A stretch of 8,382 nt of DNA from Betaproteobacteria bacterium (GCA_012274205.1 JAAOZY010000459.1:1-8382); one strand, 5' to 3'; counted from the stretch's first letter, positions 1-5,530 are shown. A program made the numbers and translations. Notes: generated by a model from the letters alone, not told the origin.

Positions 1-1620
1 CAGTGCCAGCGCGAGGGCACGGTCGATTTCGCCGAGCTGCTGCTGCGCAGTTTCGAGCTGCTGTCGAAAAACGAAATCCTGCGCGAGCATTACCGCGGGC
101 GCTTCCACCATATCCTGGTGGACGAATTCCAGGACACCAACCGCCTGCAGTACCGCTGGCTCAAGCTGCTCACCGGTCCGGCCAGCGTGATCTTCGCGGT
201 CGGCGACGACGACCAGTCGATCTACGCGTTCCGCGGGGCAAACGTCGGCAACATGGCCGATTTCGAGCGCGACTTCCACGTCGAGAACGTGATCCGCCTG
301 GAACAGAACTACCGCTCGCACGGCAACATCCTCGATGCCGCCAACGCGCTGATCTCCAACAACAGGAAGCGCCTCGGGAAGAACCTGTGGACCGCGGCCG
401 GGCACGGCGAGCCGCTGCGCGTGTACGAGGCGCAGACCGACGGCTACGAGGCCAACTGGCTGTCCGAGGAAGTGCGCGCGCTCAACCGCGACGGCGTCGC
501 GCTGCACGAGATGGGCGTGCTCTACCGCTCCAATGCGCAGTCGCGCATCCTCGAGCACGCGCTGTTCTCGGCCGGCGTGCCCTACCGCGTCTACGGCGGC
601 CTGCGCTTTTTCGAGCGCATGGAAGTCAAGCACGCGCTCGCCTACCTGCGCCTGATCGCGAGCTCCGAGGACGACAGCGCGTTCCTGCGCGTGGTGAATT
701 TTCCCGCGCGCGGCATCGGCGCGCGTTCGCTCGAGGCGCTGCAGCAGGCGGCAAGAGCGGGCAACACCAGCCTGTACAACGCGGTGCCGCAGCTAGCCGG
801 GAAGGCGGGCAATGCCCTGAGCGCATTCGTCGCGATGATCGCGACCCTGCGCCAGGAAGCCGAAGGCCTCGCCCTGCCCGAGGTGGTGGAGCACATGCTG
901 GCGAAATCGGGGCTGCTGGCGCATTTCCAGGCGGAGAAAGACGGCGCCGACCGGGTGGAGAACCTGCAGGAGCTGGTCAACGCGGCGGCGCTGTTCGTGC
1001 AGGAACAGGACGAGGCGCACGACCTGGCGGCGTTCCTCGCACATGCTGCATTGGAGGCCGGCGAGCACCAGGCCGGCGAGGGCGCGGACGCGCTGCAGCT
1101 GATGACGGTGCATTCGGCCAAGGGCCTGGAGTTCCAGGCGGTGTTCGTCACCGGGCTGGAAGAGGGCCTGTTCCCGCACGAGCAGAGCCGCAACGAAGCC
1201 GACGGGCTGGAGGAGGAGCGGCGCCTGATGTACGTGGCGATCACGCGCGCGCGCCAGCGCCTATACCTTTCATTCGCGCAGAACCGCATGCTGCACGGGC
1301 AGACGCGCTACAACGTCGCCTCGCGTTTCTTGGACGAAATACCGGCGGGTCTGGTGAAGTGGCTCACGCCGCGCCTGGGCGCGCAGCCGTTGCACGAGCC
1401 GGTGCTCGCTTCGGCGCGCGACGCGGCGATTGCGCGCGCGCAGCCGCGCGCGGAGCAGATGGGCTGGCGCATCGGCCAGAACGTGGTGCACGCGAAATTC
1501 GGCCAGGGCGTGATCGTCAACGCCGAAGGCCAGGGGCCGGACGCGCGCGTACAGATCAATTTCGGCCGCCAGGGGATGAAGTGGCTGGCGCTGGAGTACG
1601 CCAAGCTCAGCGCAGCCTGA
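1..1620 (+). CDS. uvrD: DNA helicase II (UvrD), C-terminal 539 residues; 5' end outside window
   Basis: This is a superfamily 1A 3'-to-5' DNA helicase acting in the cytoplasm in nucleotide excision repair and methyl-directed mismatch repair. The frame is open from base 1 and ends at TGA 1618-1620. Visible motifs, numbered from the window edge: motif II DEFQDTN at 41-47 (Walker B Asp-Glu), motif III GDDDQS at 68-73, motif IV LEQNYRS from 100, motif V around HSAKG 371-375, and motif VI RRLMYVAITRAR 407-418. The last 50 or so residues (GWRIGQNVVHAKFGQG onward) match the Tudor-like tail of E. coli UvrD, which argues for UvrD rather than Rep. Compared with about 720 residues in E. coli UvrD, roughly 180 N-terminal residues are missing, including the Walker A motif, because the window starts inside the gene; there is no sign of decay. 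No clear terminator follows: the next gene on the other strand ends 4 nt away. Confidence 0.97.
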   Translation, partial: QCQREGTVDFAELLLRSFELLSKNEILREHYRGRFHHILVDEFQDTNRLQYRWLKLLTGPASVIFAVGDDDQSIYAFRGANVGNMADFERDFHVENVIRLEQNYRSHGNILDAANALISNNRKRLGKNLWTAAGHGEPLRVYEAQTDGYEANWLSEEVRALNRDGVALHEMGVLYRSNAQSRILEHALFSAGVPYRVYGGLRFFERMEVKHALAYLRLIASSEDDSAFLRVVNFPARGIGARSLEALQQAARAGNTSLYNAVPQLAGKAGNALSAFVAMIATLRQEAEGLALPEVVEHMLAKSGLLAHFQAEKDGADRVENLQELVNAAALFVQEQDEAHDLAAFLAHAALEAGEHQAGEGADALQLMTVHSAKGLEFQAVFVTGLEEGLFPHEQSRNEADGLEEERRLMYVAITRARQRLYLSFAQNRMLHGQTRYNVASRFLDEIPAGLVKWLTPRLGAQPLHEPVLASARDAAIARAQPRAEQMGWRIGQNVVHAKFGQGVIVNAEGQGPDARVQINFGRQGMKWLALEYAKLSAA

Positions 1621-1624
1621 GAGA

Positions 1625-1876
1625 CTAGTCGCCGGCGGGATCCCCGAACAACGACAGCTGGGTCGCCAGCGATAGCACCGTCTCCTCTACCGAGCGCTTG
1701 GCCTCGGCCAGGGATTTCGCCTCCCCGGCGCGGCTGCCCGCCTGCCAGCGGTACACGCCGCCCTTGCCCTCGTGCGCCACCCAGCCGATTTTTTGCTTCC
1801 CCTGCCAATAGCCATGGGTATCGTAGCCGCGCTCCCAATACGGCCTGGCCTTTCTGCTGTTGTATTTGCTTGGCAT
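1625..1876 (-). CDS. Uncharacterised 83-residue protein
   Basis: I do not recognise this family. The frame runs from ATG at 1876-1874 to TAG at 1627-1625. The first half is rich in Gly and aromatic residues (PYWERGYDTHGYWQGKQKIG). The middle reads like a short beta-hairpin (WVAHEGKGGVYRWQAG), followed by a probable amphipathic helix (SLAEAKRSVEETVLSLATQL). This strand-strand-helix pattern with an S-L-x-E-A-K helix start occurs in several small domains of unknown function. There is no signal peptide or membrane segment, so it is probably cytoplasmic. It begins 10 nt after the stop of the YqaA-like gene on the same strand, suggesting co-transcription, although no good Shine-Dalgarno precedes the ATG. 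It is supported by codon bias, by filling the gap between uvrD and yqaA exactly, and by a domain-like composition. It could still be a non-coding open frame. Confidence 0.6.
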   Translation of the reverse strand: MPSKYNSRKARPYWERGYDTHGYWQGKQKIGWVAHEGKGGVYRWQAGSRAGEAKSLAEAKRSVEETVLSLATQLSLFGDPAGD

Positions 1877-1886
1877 GCGCGCTAGC

Positions 1887-2288
1887 TTACCAAAGAGCTC
1901 CCTGCGCTACCACCCAATAGCGTGCGCAGCGCCCGGCGGCGGACCACAGCGCCACTGCGACCCAGTTGAGTTTGATCCACCCCGCCGCGAGGCATAGACC
2001 GTCCCCGACGAAGGGCAGCCAGGCCAGGGCGAGCAGCGGGCTGCCGTAGCGCCGGACGCGCTCCAGCTGCGTCAGCGGCTTTTTCGAACCGAACCAGCGC
2101 CCGATCAGATAGGTGGTGAGCCCGCCCGCGGTGTTGCCCAGCGTGGCTACGGCGATCGCGGGCCAGGCGAGATCGGCATGCAGCTTCAGCACGGCGAACA
2201 GCGCGACCTCGGAGCTGATCGGAATCAGGGTCGAGGCGAGGAAGCTCATTGCGAGCAGCGAGGCGAGGCTGGCCCAGGCGTCGATCAT
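1887..2288 (-). CDS. yqaA: YqaA family (DedA/VTT-like) inner-membrane protein
   Basis: This 133-residue hydrophobic protein resembles E. coli YqaA, a small relative of the DedA/VTT (SNARE-associated) family. The larger DedA proteins are implicated in lipid carrier recycling and membrane homeostasis; the role of YqaA itself is not established. Conserved landmarks in order are an N-terminal hydrophobic helix with STLIPISSEVAL (about residues 19-30), GNTAGGLTTYLIGRWFG (about 50-66), and LPFVGDGLCLAAGW followed by a C-terminal hydrophobic segment ending in RYWVVAQGALW. The chosen ATG (2288-2286) aligns with the E. coli start and has a G-rich stretch upstream. An in-frame ATG at 2366 has a better AAGGG ribosome site 7 nt upstream but would add 26 very basic residues unlike the family. 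The gene is divergent from ilvA and probably co-transcribed with the 83-residue gene downstream. Confidence 0.85.
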   Translation of the reverse strand: MIDAWASLASLLAMSFLASTLIPISSEVALFAVLKLHADLAWPAIAVATLGNTAGGLTTYLIGRWFGSKKPLTQLERVRRYGSPLLALAWLPFVGDGLCLAAGWIKLNWVAVALWSAAGRCARYWVVAQGALW

Positions 2289-2347
2289 GCGGCGGCCCCG
2301 CCCGCGCCGGGGCGGGACGCGTCTCGCGGGGACCTGTTTCGGTCGCC

Positions 2348-2359
2348 TTGCCGCGGCAA
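2348..2359. promoter_or_regulatory. Perfect 12-bp palindrome in the yqaA/ilvA divergent region
   Basis: TTGCCGCGGCAA reads the same on both strands and lies in the space between the divergent yqaA and ilvA genes. Such a dyad could be an operator for a dimeric regulator. No specific regulator consensus is recognised. If yqaA really starts at 2366, the palindrome would lie inside coding sequence, which weakens the idea. Confidence 0.25.
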
Positions 2360-2402
2360 AGCACATCCTGCTACCCTTGCACGCTTGCGCGCCATTTTCG
2401 AT

Positions 2403-2424
2403 ACGAGGGGATGTATCCCCTCGT
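2403..2424 (+). repeat. Inverted repeat / hairpin upstream of ilvA (8-bp arms)
   Basis: ACGAGGGG (2403-2410) and CCCCTCGT (2417-2424) are perfect inverted arms around the loop ATGTAT. A second short C4/G4 pairing (2428-2431 with 2438-2441) follows. On the plus strand this lies about 50-70 nt before ilvA and would form a stable RNA hairpin if transcription starts upstream. There is no U-run after it, so it is not a standard terminator. It could be a leader element, an operator or a REP-like repeat. Confidence 0.6.
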
Positions 2425-2438
2425 GCTCCCCTAAGCCG

Positions 2439-2469
2439 GGGCCCATTTCGCAAATTCCGCAATGGGCCC
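2439..2469 (+). repeat. Inverted repeat / hairpin abutting the ilvA start (9-bp arms)
   Basis: GGGCCCATT (2439-2447) and AATGGGCCC (2461-2469) are perfect arms around a 13-nt loop. The right arm ends 5 nt before the ATG at 2475, covering exactly the zone where a Shine-Dalgarno would be expected, and no such motif is visible there. In RNA this hairpin could limit ribosome access to ilvA. Its first G-run can also pair with the C-run at 2428-2431, so the two structures are mutually exclusive. Confidence 0.6.
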
Positions 2470-2474
2470 AATTA

Positions 2475-4004
2475 ATGACACATCGATCCAGTATGCATCC
2501 CGACTACCTCGAAAAAATCCTCAAGGCGCGCGTCTACGACGTGGCCGTGGAAACGCCGCTGGAGGCCGCGCCCCTGTTGTCGCAGCGCCTGCACAACACG
2601 CTGCTGCTCAAGCGTGAGGACATGCAGTCGGTATTCTCGTTCAAGCTGCGCGGCGCGTACAACAAAATGGCGCAATTGCCCGCTGCCAGGCTCAAGCGCG
2701 GGGTGATCGCGGCCTCGGCCGGCAACCACGCGCAGGGCGTGGCGCTGGCGGCGCAGCGGCTGCACTGCAAGGCGGTGATTGTGATGCCGGTGACCACGCC
2801 GCGGATCAAGGTGGACGCGGTGCTGGCGCGCGGCGCCGAGGTGCTGCTCGTCGGCGATTCCTACGACGAAGCGTACCGGCATGCGCTCAAGCTGGCGCGT
2901 GCGCGCAAGCTCAGTTTCGTGCATCCCTACGACGATCCGGACGTGATCGCCGGCCAGGGCACCATCGGCATGGAAATCCTGCGCCAGGCGAAGACGCCGA
3001 TCGACGCTATCTTCGTCGCTATCGGCGGCGGCGGGCTGATCTCGGGCATCGCCGCCTATGTGAAGCGCCTGCGCCCGGAGGTGAAAATAATCGGCGTGCA
3101 GCCGGTGGACTCGGACGCCATGGCGCGCTCGCTCAAGGCCGGGCGGCGCGTGCGCCTCGCGCACGTGGGCTTGTTTGCCGACGGCGTGGCGGTGAAGCAG
3201 GTGGGCAAGGAAACCTTCCGCCTGTGCCGGCAATTGGTCGACGAGGTCATCCTGGTCGACACCGACGAGACCTGCGCCGCGATCAAGGACGTGTTCGAGG
3301 AGACGCGCTCCATACTCGAGCCGGCCGGTGCACTGGCGATCGCCGGGGCCAAGGCCTGGGTCGAGAGCAAGGGCGTGCGCGGCCAGACGCTGGTTGCCGT
3401 GGCCTGCGGCGCCAACACCAATTTCGACCGGCTGCGCTTCGTCGCCGAGCGCGCCGAAGTGGGCGAGCACCGCGAAGCCATACTCGCCGTGACCATACCC
3501 GAGCGCCCCGGGAGCTACAAGAAATTCTGCGCCACGCTGGGCGCGCGCAACGTCACCGAGTTCAATTACCGCATCGCCGGCGCGAAGGAGGCGCATGTGT
3601 TCGTTGGCGTCGAAGTGCATGATCGCGACGAGACCGCGCGCCTGATCGCCAGGCTGCGGCGCCACGGCTTGAAGACCATCGACCTGTCCGACAACGAGAT
3701 GGCCAAGCTGCACGTGCGCCACCTGGTCGGCGGGCATGCGCCGCTGGCGAAAAACGAGCTGCTCTACCGCTTCGAGTTTCCGGAGCGCCCGGGTGCGCTG
3801 ATGAAATTCTTGAACAGCATGCGCCCGGACTGGAACATCAGCCTGTTCCACTACCGCAACCACGGCGCCGACTACGGCCGCGTGCTGGTCGGCATGCAGG
3901 TGCCGCCCCGGGAAATGCCTGCGTTCCGCCGCTTCCTGCGCGACCTGGGCTATCCGTATTGGGACGAGACGAAGAACCCGGCGTACACGCTTTTCCTTGG
4001 CTGA
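2475..4004 (+). CDS. ilvA: Biosynthetic threonine ammonia-lyase (threonine deaminase)
   Basis: IlvA is a PLP-dependent cytoplasmic enzyme converting L-threonine to 2-oxobutanoate and ammonia, the committed step of isoleucine synthesis; the long biosynthetic form is normally inhibited by isoleucine. The product is 509 residues against about 514 in E. coli. Visible features are the PLP lysine K57 in SFKLRGAYNKM, the substrate-loop signature SAGNHAQG at 81-88, and the phosphate-binding glycine loop GGGG at 184-187. Two C-terminal ACT-like regulatory repeats start near 334 (AILAVTIPERPGSYKKF) and 427 (NELLYRFEFPERPGALMKF). Two ACT-like units separate it from the short catabolic TdcB form. The start is uncertain: ATG 2475 is used here, but ATG 2493 (MHPDYLEKIL, 503 residues) aligns better with the usual betaproteobacterial start, and neither has a Shine-Dalgarno. 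The gene stands alone, not in an ilv operon, preceded by a structured leader region. Confidence 0.96.
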   Translation: MTHRSSMHPDYLEKILKARVYDVAVETPLEAAPLLSQRLHNTLLLKREDMQSVFSFKLRGAYNKMAQLPAARLKRGVIAASAGNHAQGVALAAQRLHCKAVIVMPVTTPRIKVDAVLARGAEVLLVGDSYDEAYRHALKLARARKLSFVHPYDDPDVIAGQGTIGMEILRQAKTPIDAIFVAIGGGGLISGIAAYVKRLRPEVKIIGVQPVDSDAMARSLKAGRRVRLAHVGLFADGVAVKQVGKETFRLCRQLVDEVILVDTDETCAAIKDVFEETRSILEPAGALAIAGAKAWVESKGVRGQTLVAVACGANTNFDRLRFVAERAEVGEHREAILAVTIPERPGSYKKFCATLGARNVTEFNYRIAGAKEAHVFVGVEVHDRDETARLIARLRRHGLKTIDLSDNEMAKLHVRHLVGGHAPLAKNELLYRFEFPERPGALMKFLNSMRPDWNISLFHYRNHGADYGRVLVGMQVPPREMPAFRRFLRDLGYPYWDETKNPAYTLFLG

Positions 4005-4355
4005 GCGCGAAAGCGCCTGGTAGACCGAAAACGCCGGGAATGCCTGCTTCCAAAGACGGCGAACTGGTGCTATCGACCCAAACCCCAGGACACGAATCCC
4101 ATGGGAACTTATCCGCCGATTCGGAATGCAGGTGTATGCGCCCGGGCACATTGTATCGACGCACGCGGTTCGATCACGGCGGTGGCGACAGCGGTGGATG
4201 TGCGATACCGCACCGACACAGCGGGCACGCTGGCGTTAACATTTGACGTGGGTGACAAGCGCGCGACGCTCACCGTTGTCTCGTCAAGCGCTGTCTCCTC
4301 GATCGCTCAGTACGGCGTGCCGGCCGTTACCGGCATAGGTCATGAGGAGAAAGCC
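4005..4355. other. Intergenic region between ilvA and the CsbD gene, with an apparent ilvA 3'-end relic
   Basis: I see no convincing gene in this 351-nt stretch. The first 100 bases contain blocks that resemble the end of ilvA in the same order: CCGGGAATGCCTGCTTCC at 4034-4051 against 3908-3927, GCGAACTGGTGCTATC at 4059-4074 against 3940-3955, and GGAC..ACGAA..CCC at 4088-4100 against 3962-3977. This looks like a decayed tandem duplication. A four-pair GCGC-GAAA-GCGC hairpin (4005-4016) follows the ilvA stop but lacks a U-run. A six-pair hairpin, TGCCGG/CCGGCA (4318-4335), sits just before the CsbD ribosome site. No good promoter pair was found; a TTGACG at 4243-4248 lacks a matching -10. Confidence 0.5.
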
Positions 4356-4547
4356 ATGGGCATGAACAAAGACCAAGTTACCGGCCGAATCAAGGAAACG
4401 AAAGGCAAGATCAAGGAAGTCGCCGGCAAGATCGTGGGAAACAAGAAGCTGGAAGCAAAGGGCAAGGGTCAGAAAGTTCTCGGCAAGGCCCAAGCGAAGT
4501 TCGGTGACGTTAAGAAACGCGTGAAAGACACGAAGAAGCGGGTCTAA
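4356..4547 (+). CDS. CsbD family small stress-response protein
   Basis: This 63-residue, very lysine-rich hydrophilic protein has the CsbD family layout: MNKDQVTGRIKETKGKIKEV near the start, then AGKIVGNKKLEAKGKGQKVLGKAQAKFGD, then a basic tail. The repeated K-G-K-x-K-E pattern implies flexible amphipathic helices, and there is no membrane segment. CsbD proteins are induced by general stress (SigB in Bacillus; E. coli YjbJ is RpoS-dependent), but their molecular function is unknown. The start ATG at 4356 has a good Shine-Dalgarno (GAGGAG, 4344-4349) 6 nt upstream. The frame is open upstream to 4101, but the strong ribosome site and family length exclude that longer form. It stands alone; a GC-rich inverted repeat follows. 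Confidence 0.93.
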   Translation: MGMNKDQVTGRIKETKGKIKEVAGKIVGNKKLEAKGKGQKVLGKAQAKFGDVKKRVKDTKKRV

Positions 4548-4865
4548 GTGCCACATAACGCTTGAAGCACCTCGTTCGCCTGCCCCGCCATCTCGCGCTA
4601 GCGTTTTGCCGGGGCGGGTAGTATTTCCACCGAAACGGACTTGCGCTCGGGCGCAGCTTGCGTGATCGGCGACAATCTAAAGTTAGCCGTCAAGACGATT
4701 GGCCGAATATCCCGATAGCTGCCAGTGGAAAAATAGAGTCAGGGCAACTTCATTGCGCAAACACCTTGGAAAACCGCGTCAATACCGGCGCTGCGGGCAA
4801 TGCGACAGTTTGGCGACTCCGCGCTGCGCTGTTGCACGAAAACGCCGCCGCGCTCGCGCGCTCAT
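4548..4865. other. Intergenic spacer between the CsbD gene and the toxin gene
   Basis: No gene is supported in these 318 nt; the open frames are short and unlike known proteins. Besides the inverted repeat at 4579-4618 there is a small TGCGC-TCGG-GCGCA hairpin at 4642-4655. A stretch at 4727-4754, beginning GGAAAAATAGAGTCAGGG, resembles from memory sequence seen beside REP-associated transposases in other Proteobacteria. The composition is somewhat less GC-rich than in the surrounding genes. Both neighbouring genes end into this spacer, so it is a convergent junction. Confidence 0.4.
4579..4618 (+). terminator. Possible terminator-like inverted repeat after the CsbD gene
   Basis: CCTGCCCCG (4579-4587) pairs with CGGGGCGGG (4610-4618), nine pairs including one G-U, with a nested CGC-TA-GCG in the loop. 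It lies about 30 nt past the CsbD stop. The sequence after it (TAGTATTTCC) has only a short, broken T-run, so intrinsic termination is uncertain. Confidence 0.35.
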
Positions 4866-5162
4866 TCACTTGCCGCGATAGCCGGTTTCGCGCTGATGGC
4901 GGATGGCGACGATGCGGACGAGGTCCTCCGCCGGCGCGTGTTCGTAGAGCGCAATGTAGCCCGACTCGCCGTGCGAGATGACGAGTTCCCGCAATGCGGA
5001 GCCGGCGCCGGCCGGGCGGCCGATCTTGGGGTGTGCATCAAGGATGAGTACGGCGCTGCGTACTGCCTCAAGGTGCGCCAAGGCGGTGGCCGGGTCGCGC
5101 TCGTGATTGAATTCGAAAATCTGCTCCAGGTCGTGGAAGGCTGCTTCGGCGAAGACGATCAC
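4866..5162 (-). CDS. RelE/ParE family toxin of a type II toxin-antitoxin pair
   Basis: The 98-residue product has the ParE/RelE fold pattern. An N-terminal strand and helix pair (MIVFAEAAFHDLEQIFEFN, then ATALAHLEAVRSAVLIL) is followed by the H-P-x-I-G-R-P loop (44-50) and RELVI at 59-63. The closing strands are SGYIALYEH (67-75) and LVRIVAIRHQRE (81-92). ParE toxins poison DNA gyrase and RelE toxins cleave mRNA on the ribosome; the loop plus the final I-R-H-Q-R-E fit the ParE-like branch, but the target cannot be assigned from sequence alone. The start is GTG at 5162-5160, overlapping the antitoxin TGA in a GTGA, which implies translational coupling and weaker toxin translation. The full frame appears intact. 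An upstream extension of this frame only runs through the antitoxin gene. Confidence 0.88.
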   Translation of the reverse strand: MIVFAEAAFHDLEQIFEFNHERDPATALAHLEAVRSAVLILDAHPKIGRPAGAGSALRELVISHGESGYIALYEHAPAEDLVRIVAIRHQRETGYRGK

Positions 5163-5437
5163 GGCGCCTTGCGCGCCTTCGGCCGCGCCGGGTTCCCGCC
5201 CTTGGCGCGGGCGTCCAGATAGGCAAACACCTCGGCGGCGGGGATACCCTTGCCCGATTTCTTCATGCGCGCGAGCCTGCGCTGCGCTTCCGCGATGAAC
5301 GCGGCGCGCGCCTCCTCGGCATCGACCTTGTCGCGGATGGCTTCCAGCATGAAGGCGTGCGCCGTGGTGTCCTGCGCGCCGGCGAGACGGTCGACGCGCT
5401 TTTTCACATCGTCTGGAACCCGCAGGGAAACCGCCAT
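5159..5437 (-). CDS. Ribbon-helix-helix (CopG-like) antitoxin
   Basis: The 92-residue product begins MAVSLRVPDDVKKRVDRLAG, a classic ribbon-helix-helix DNA-binding start: strand at 2-7 and helix A about 9-21. Helix B is about 24-40 (TTAHAFMLEAIRDKVD). A linker helix follows, then GIPAAEVFAYLDARAKG (64-80), a motif common in antitoxins paired with ParE/RelE toxins and probably the toxin-binding segment. The Pro/Lys/Arg tail is likely disordered. RHH antitoxins bind DNA as dimers, neutralise the toxin and repress their own operon. ATG 5437-5435 was chosen because AAGG lies 7 nt upstream; a GTG at 5455 would add six residues ahead of the normal RHH start and lies inside the operator. It is the first gene of the operon and overlaps the toxin by 4 nt. 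Confidence 0.88.
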   Translation of the reverse strand: MAVSLRVPDDVKKRVDRLAGAQDTTAHAFMLEAIRDKVDAEEARAAFIAEAQRRLARMKKSGKGIPAAEVFAYLDARAKGGNPARPKARKAP

Positions 5438-5448
5438 GAGCGCACCTT

Positions 5449-5466
5449 GTATCACAAATGAGATAC
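5449..5466 (-). promoter_or_regulatory. Candidate autoregulatory operator of the toxin-antitoxin operon
   Basis: GTATCACAAATGAGATAC is an imperfect 18-bp dyad (outer GTATC/GATAC arms plus inner CA/TG). It lies 11 nt upstream of the antitoxin start and immediately downstream of the predicted -10, around the expected transcription start. This is a typical place for an RHH antitoxin-toxin complex to bind and repress. Binding itself is inference. Confidence 0.5.
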
Positions 5467-5470
5467 TTCA

Positions 5471-5499
5471 ATCCTAGCCGTGCCGCCGCAACGGGTCAA
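5471..5499 (-). promoter_or_regulatory. Sigma-70-type promoter of the toxin-antitoxin operon
   Basis: On the minus strand TTGACC (5499-5494) and TAGGAT (5476-5471) are separated by exactly 17 nt, matching 5/6 and 4/6 of the consensus hexamers. Transcription would start near 5464, inside the palindromic operator, giving a leader of about 27 nt before the antitoxin ATG. It lies in the gap after the cyclo-ligase stop, so the toxin-antitoxin pair has its own promoter. Confidence 0.55.
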
Positions 5500-5530
5500 G
5501 CGCCCGAACCAAGCTTGTCGCGAGCCAAGC

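Noticed and set aside
3..1628. 541-codon frame on the plus strand overlapping uvrD
   Set aside because: It is Arg/Ala/Gly-rich out-of-frame reading of uvrD, whose motifs are all in the other frame.
2178..2474. Upstream in-frame extension of ilvA
   Set aside because: The extension is out of keeping with the IlvA N-terminus, overlaps the divergent yqaA gene, and reads through two inverted repeats.
4005..4016. GCGC-GAAA-GCGC hairpin after ilvA as a terminator
   Set aside because: It has only four base pairs and no following U-run; too weak to call.
2472..4151. 559-codon open frame on the minus strand opposite ilvA
   Set aside because: It lies fully antisense to a clear ilvA, is rich in His/Gln/Arg/Ala as expected from reading GC-rich codons backwards, and matches no family.
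4152..4206. Separated GTATCG/CGATAC inverted arms upstream of the CsbD gene
   Set aside because: The arms are six bases with a long spacer; such pairs are expected by chance in a few hundred bases.
4231..4275. TTGACG (4243-4248) as the -35 of a CsbD promoter
   Set aside because: No acceptable -10 lies 16-18 nt downstream.
4101..4355. In-frame N-terminal extension of the CsbD protein
   Set aside because: CsbD proteins start at the MNKDQ region, and a strong GAGGAG ribosome site precedes ATG 4356.
4837..4861. Minus-strand GCGC-GCGA-GCGC hairpin followed by TTTT after the toxin gene, as a terminator
   Set aside because: The stem is four pairs and the T-run starts several bases away in GC-rich sequence, so it is unlikely to terminate efficiently.
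5163..5471. Longer toxin reading frame extending upstream to 5471
   Set aside because: The extension is the out-of-frame antitoxin gene; the ParE-like fold begins at the GTG at 5162.
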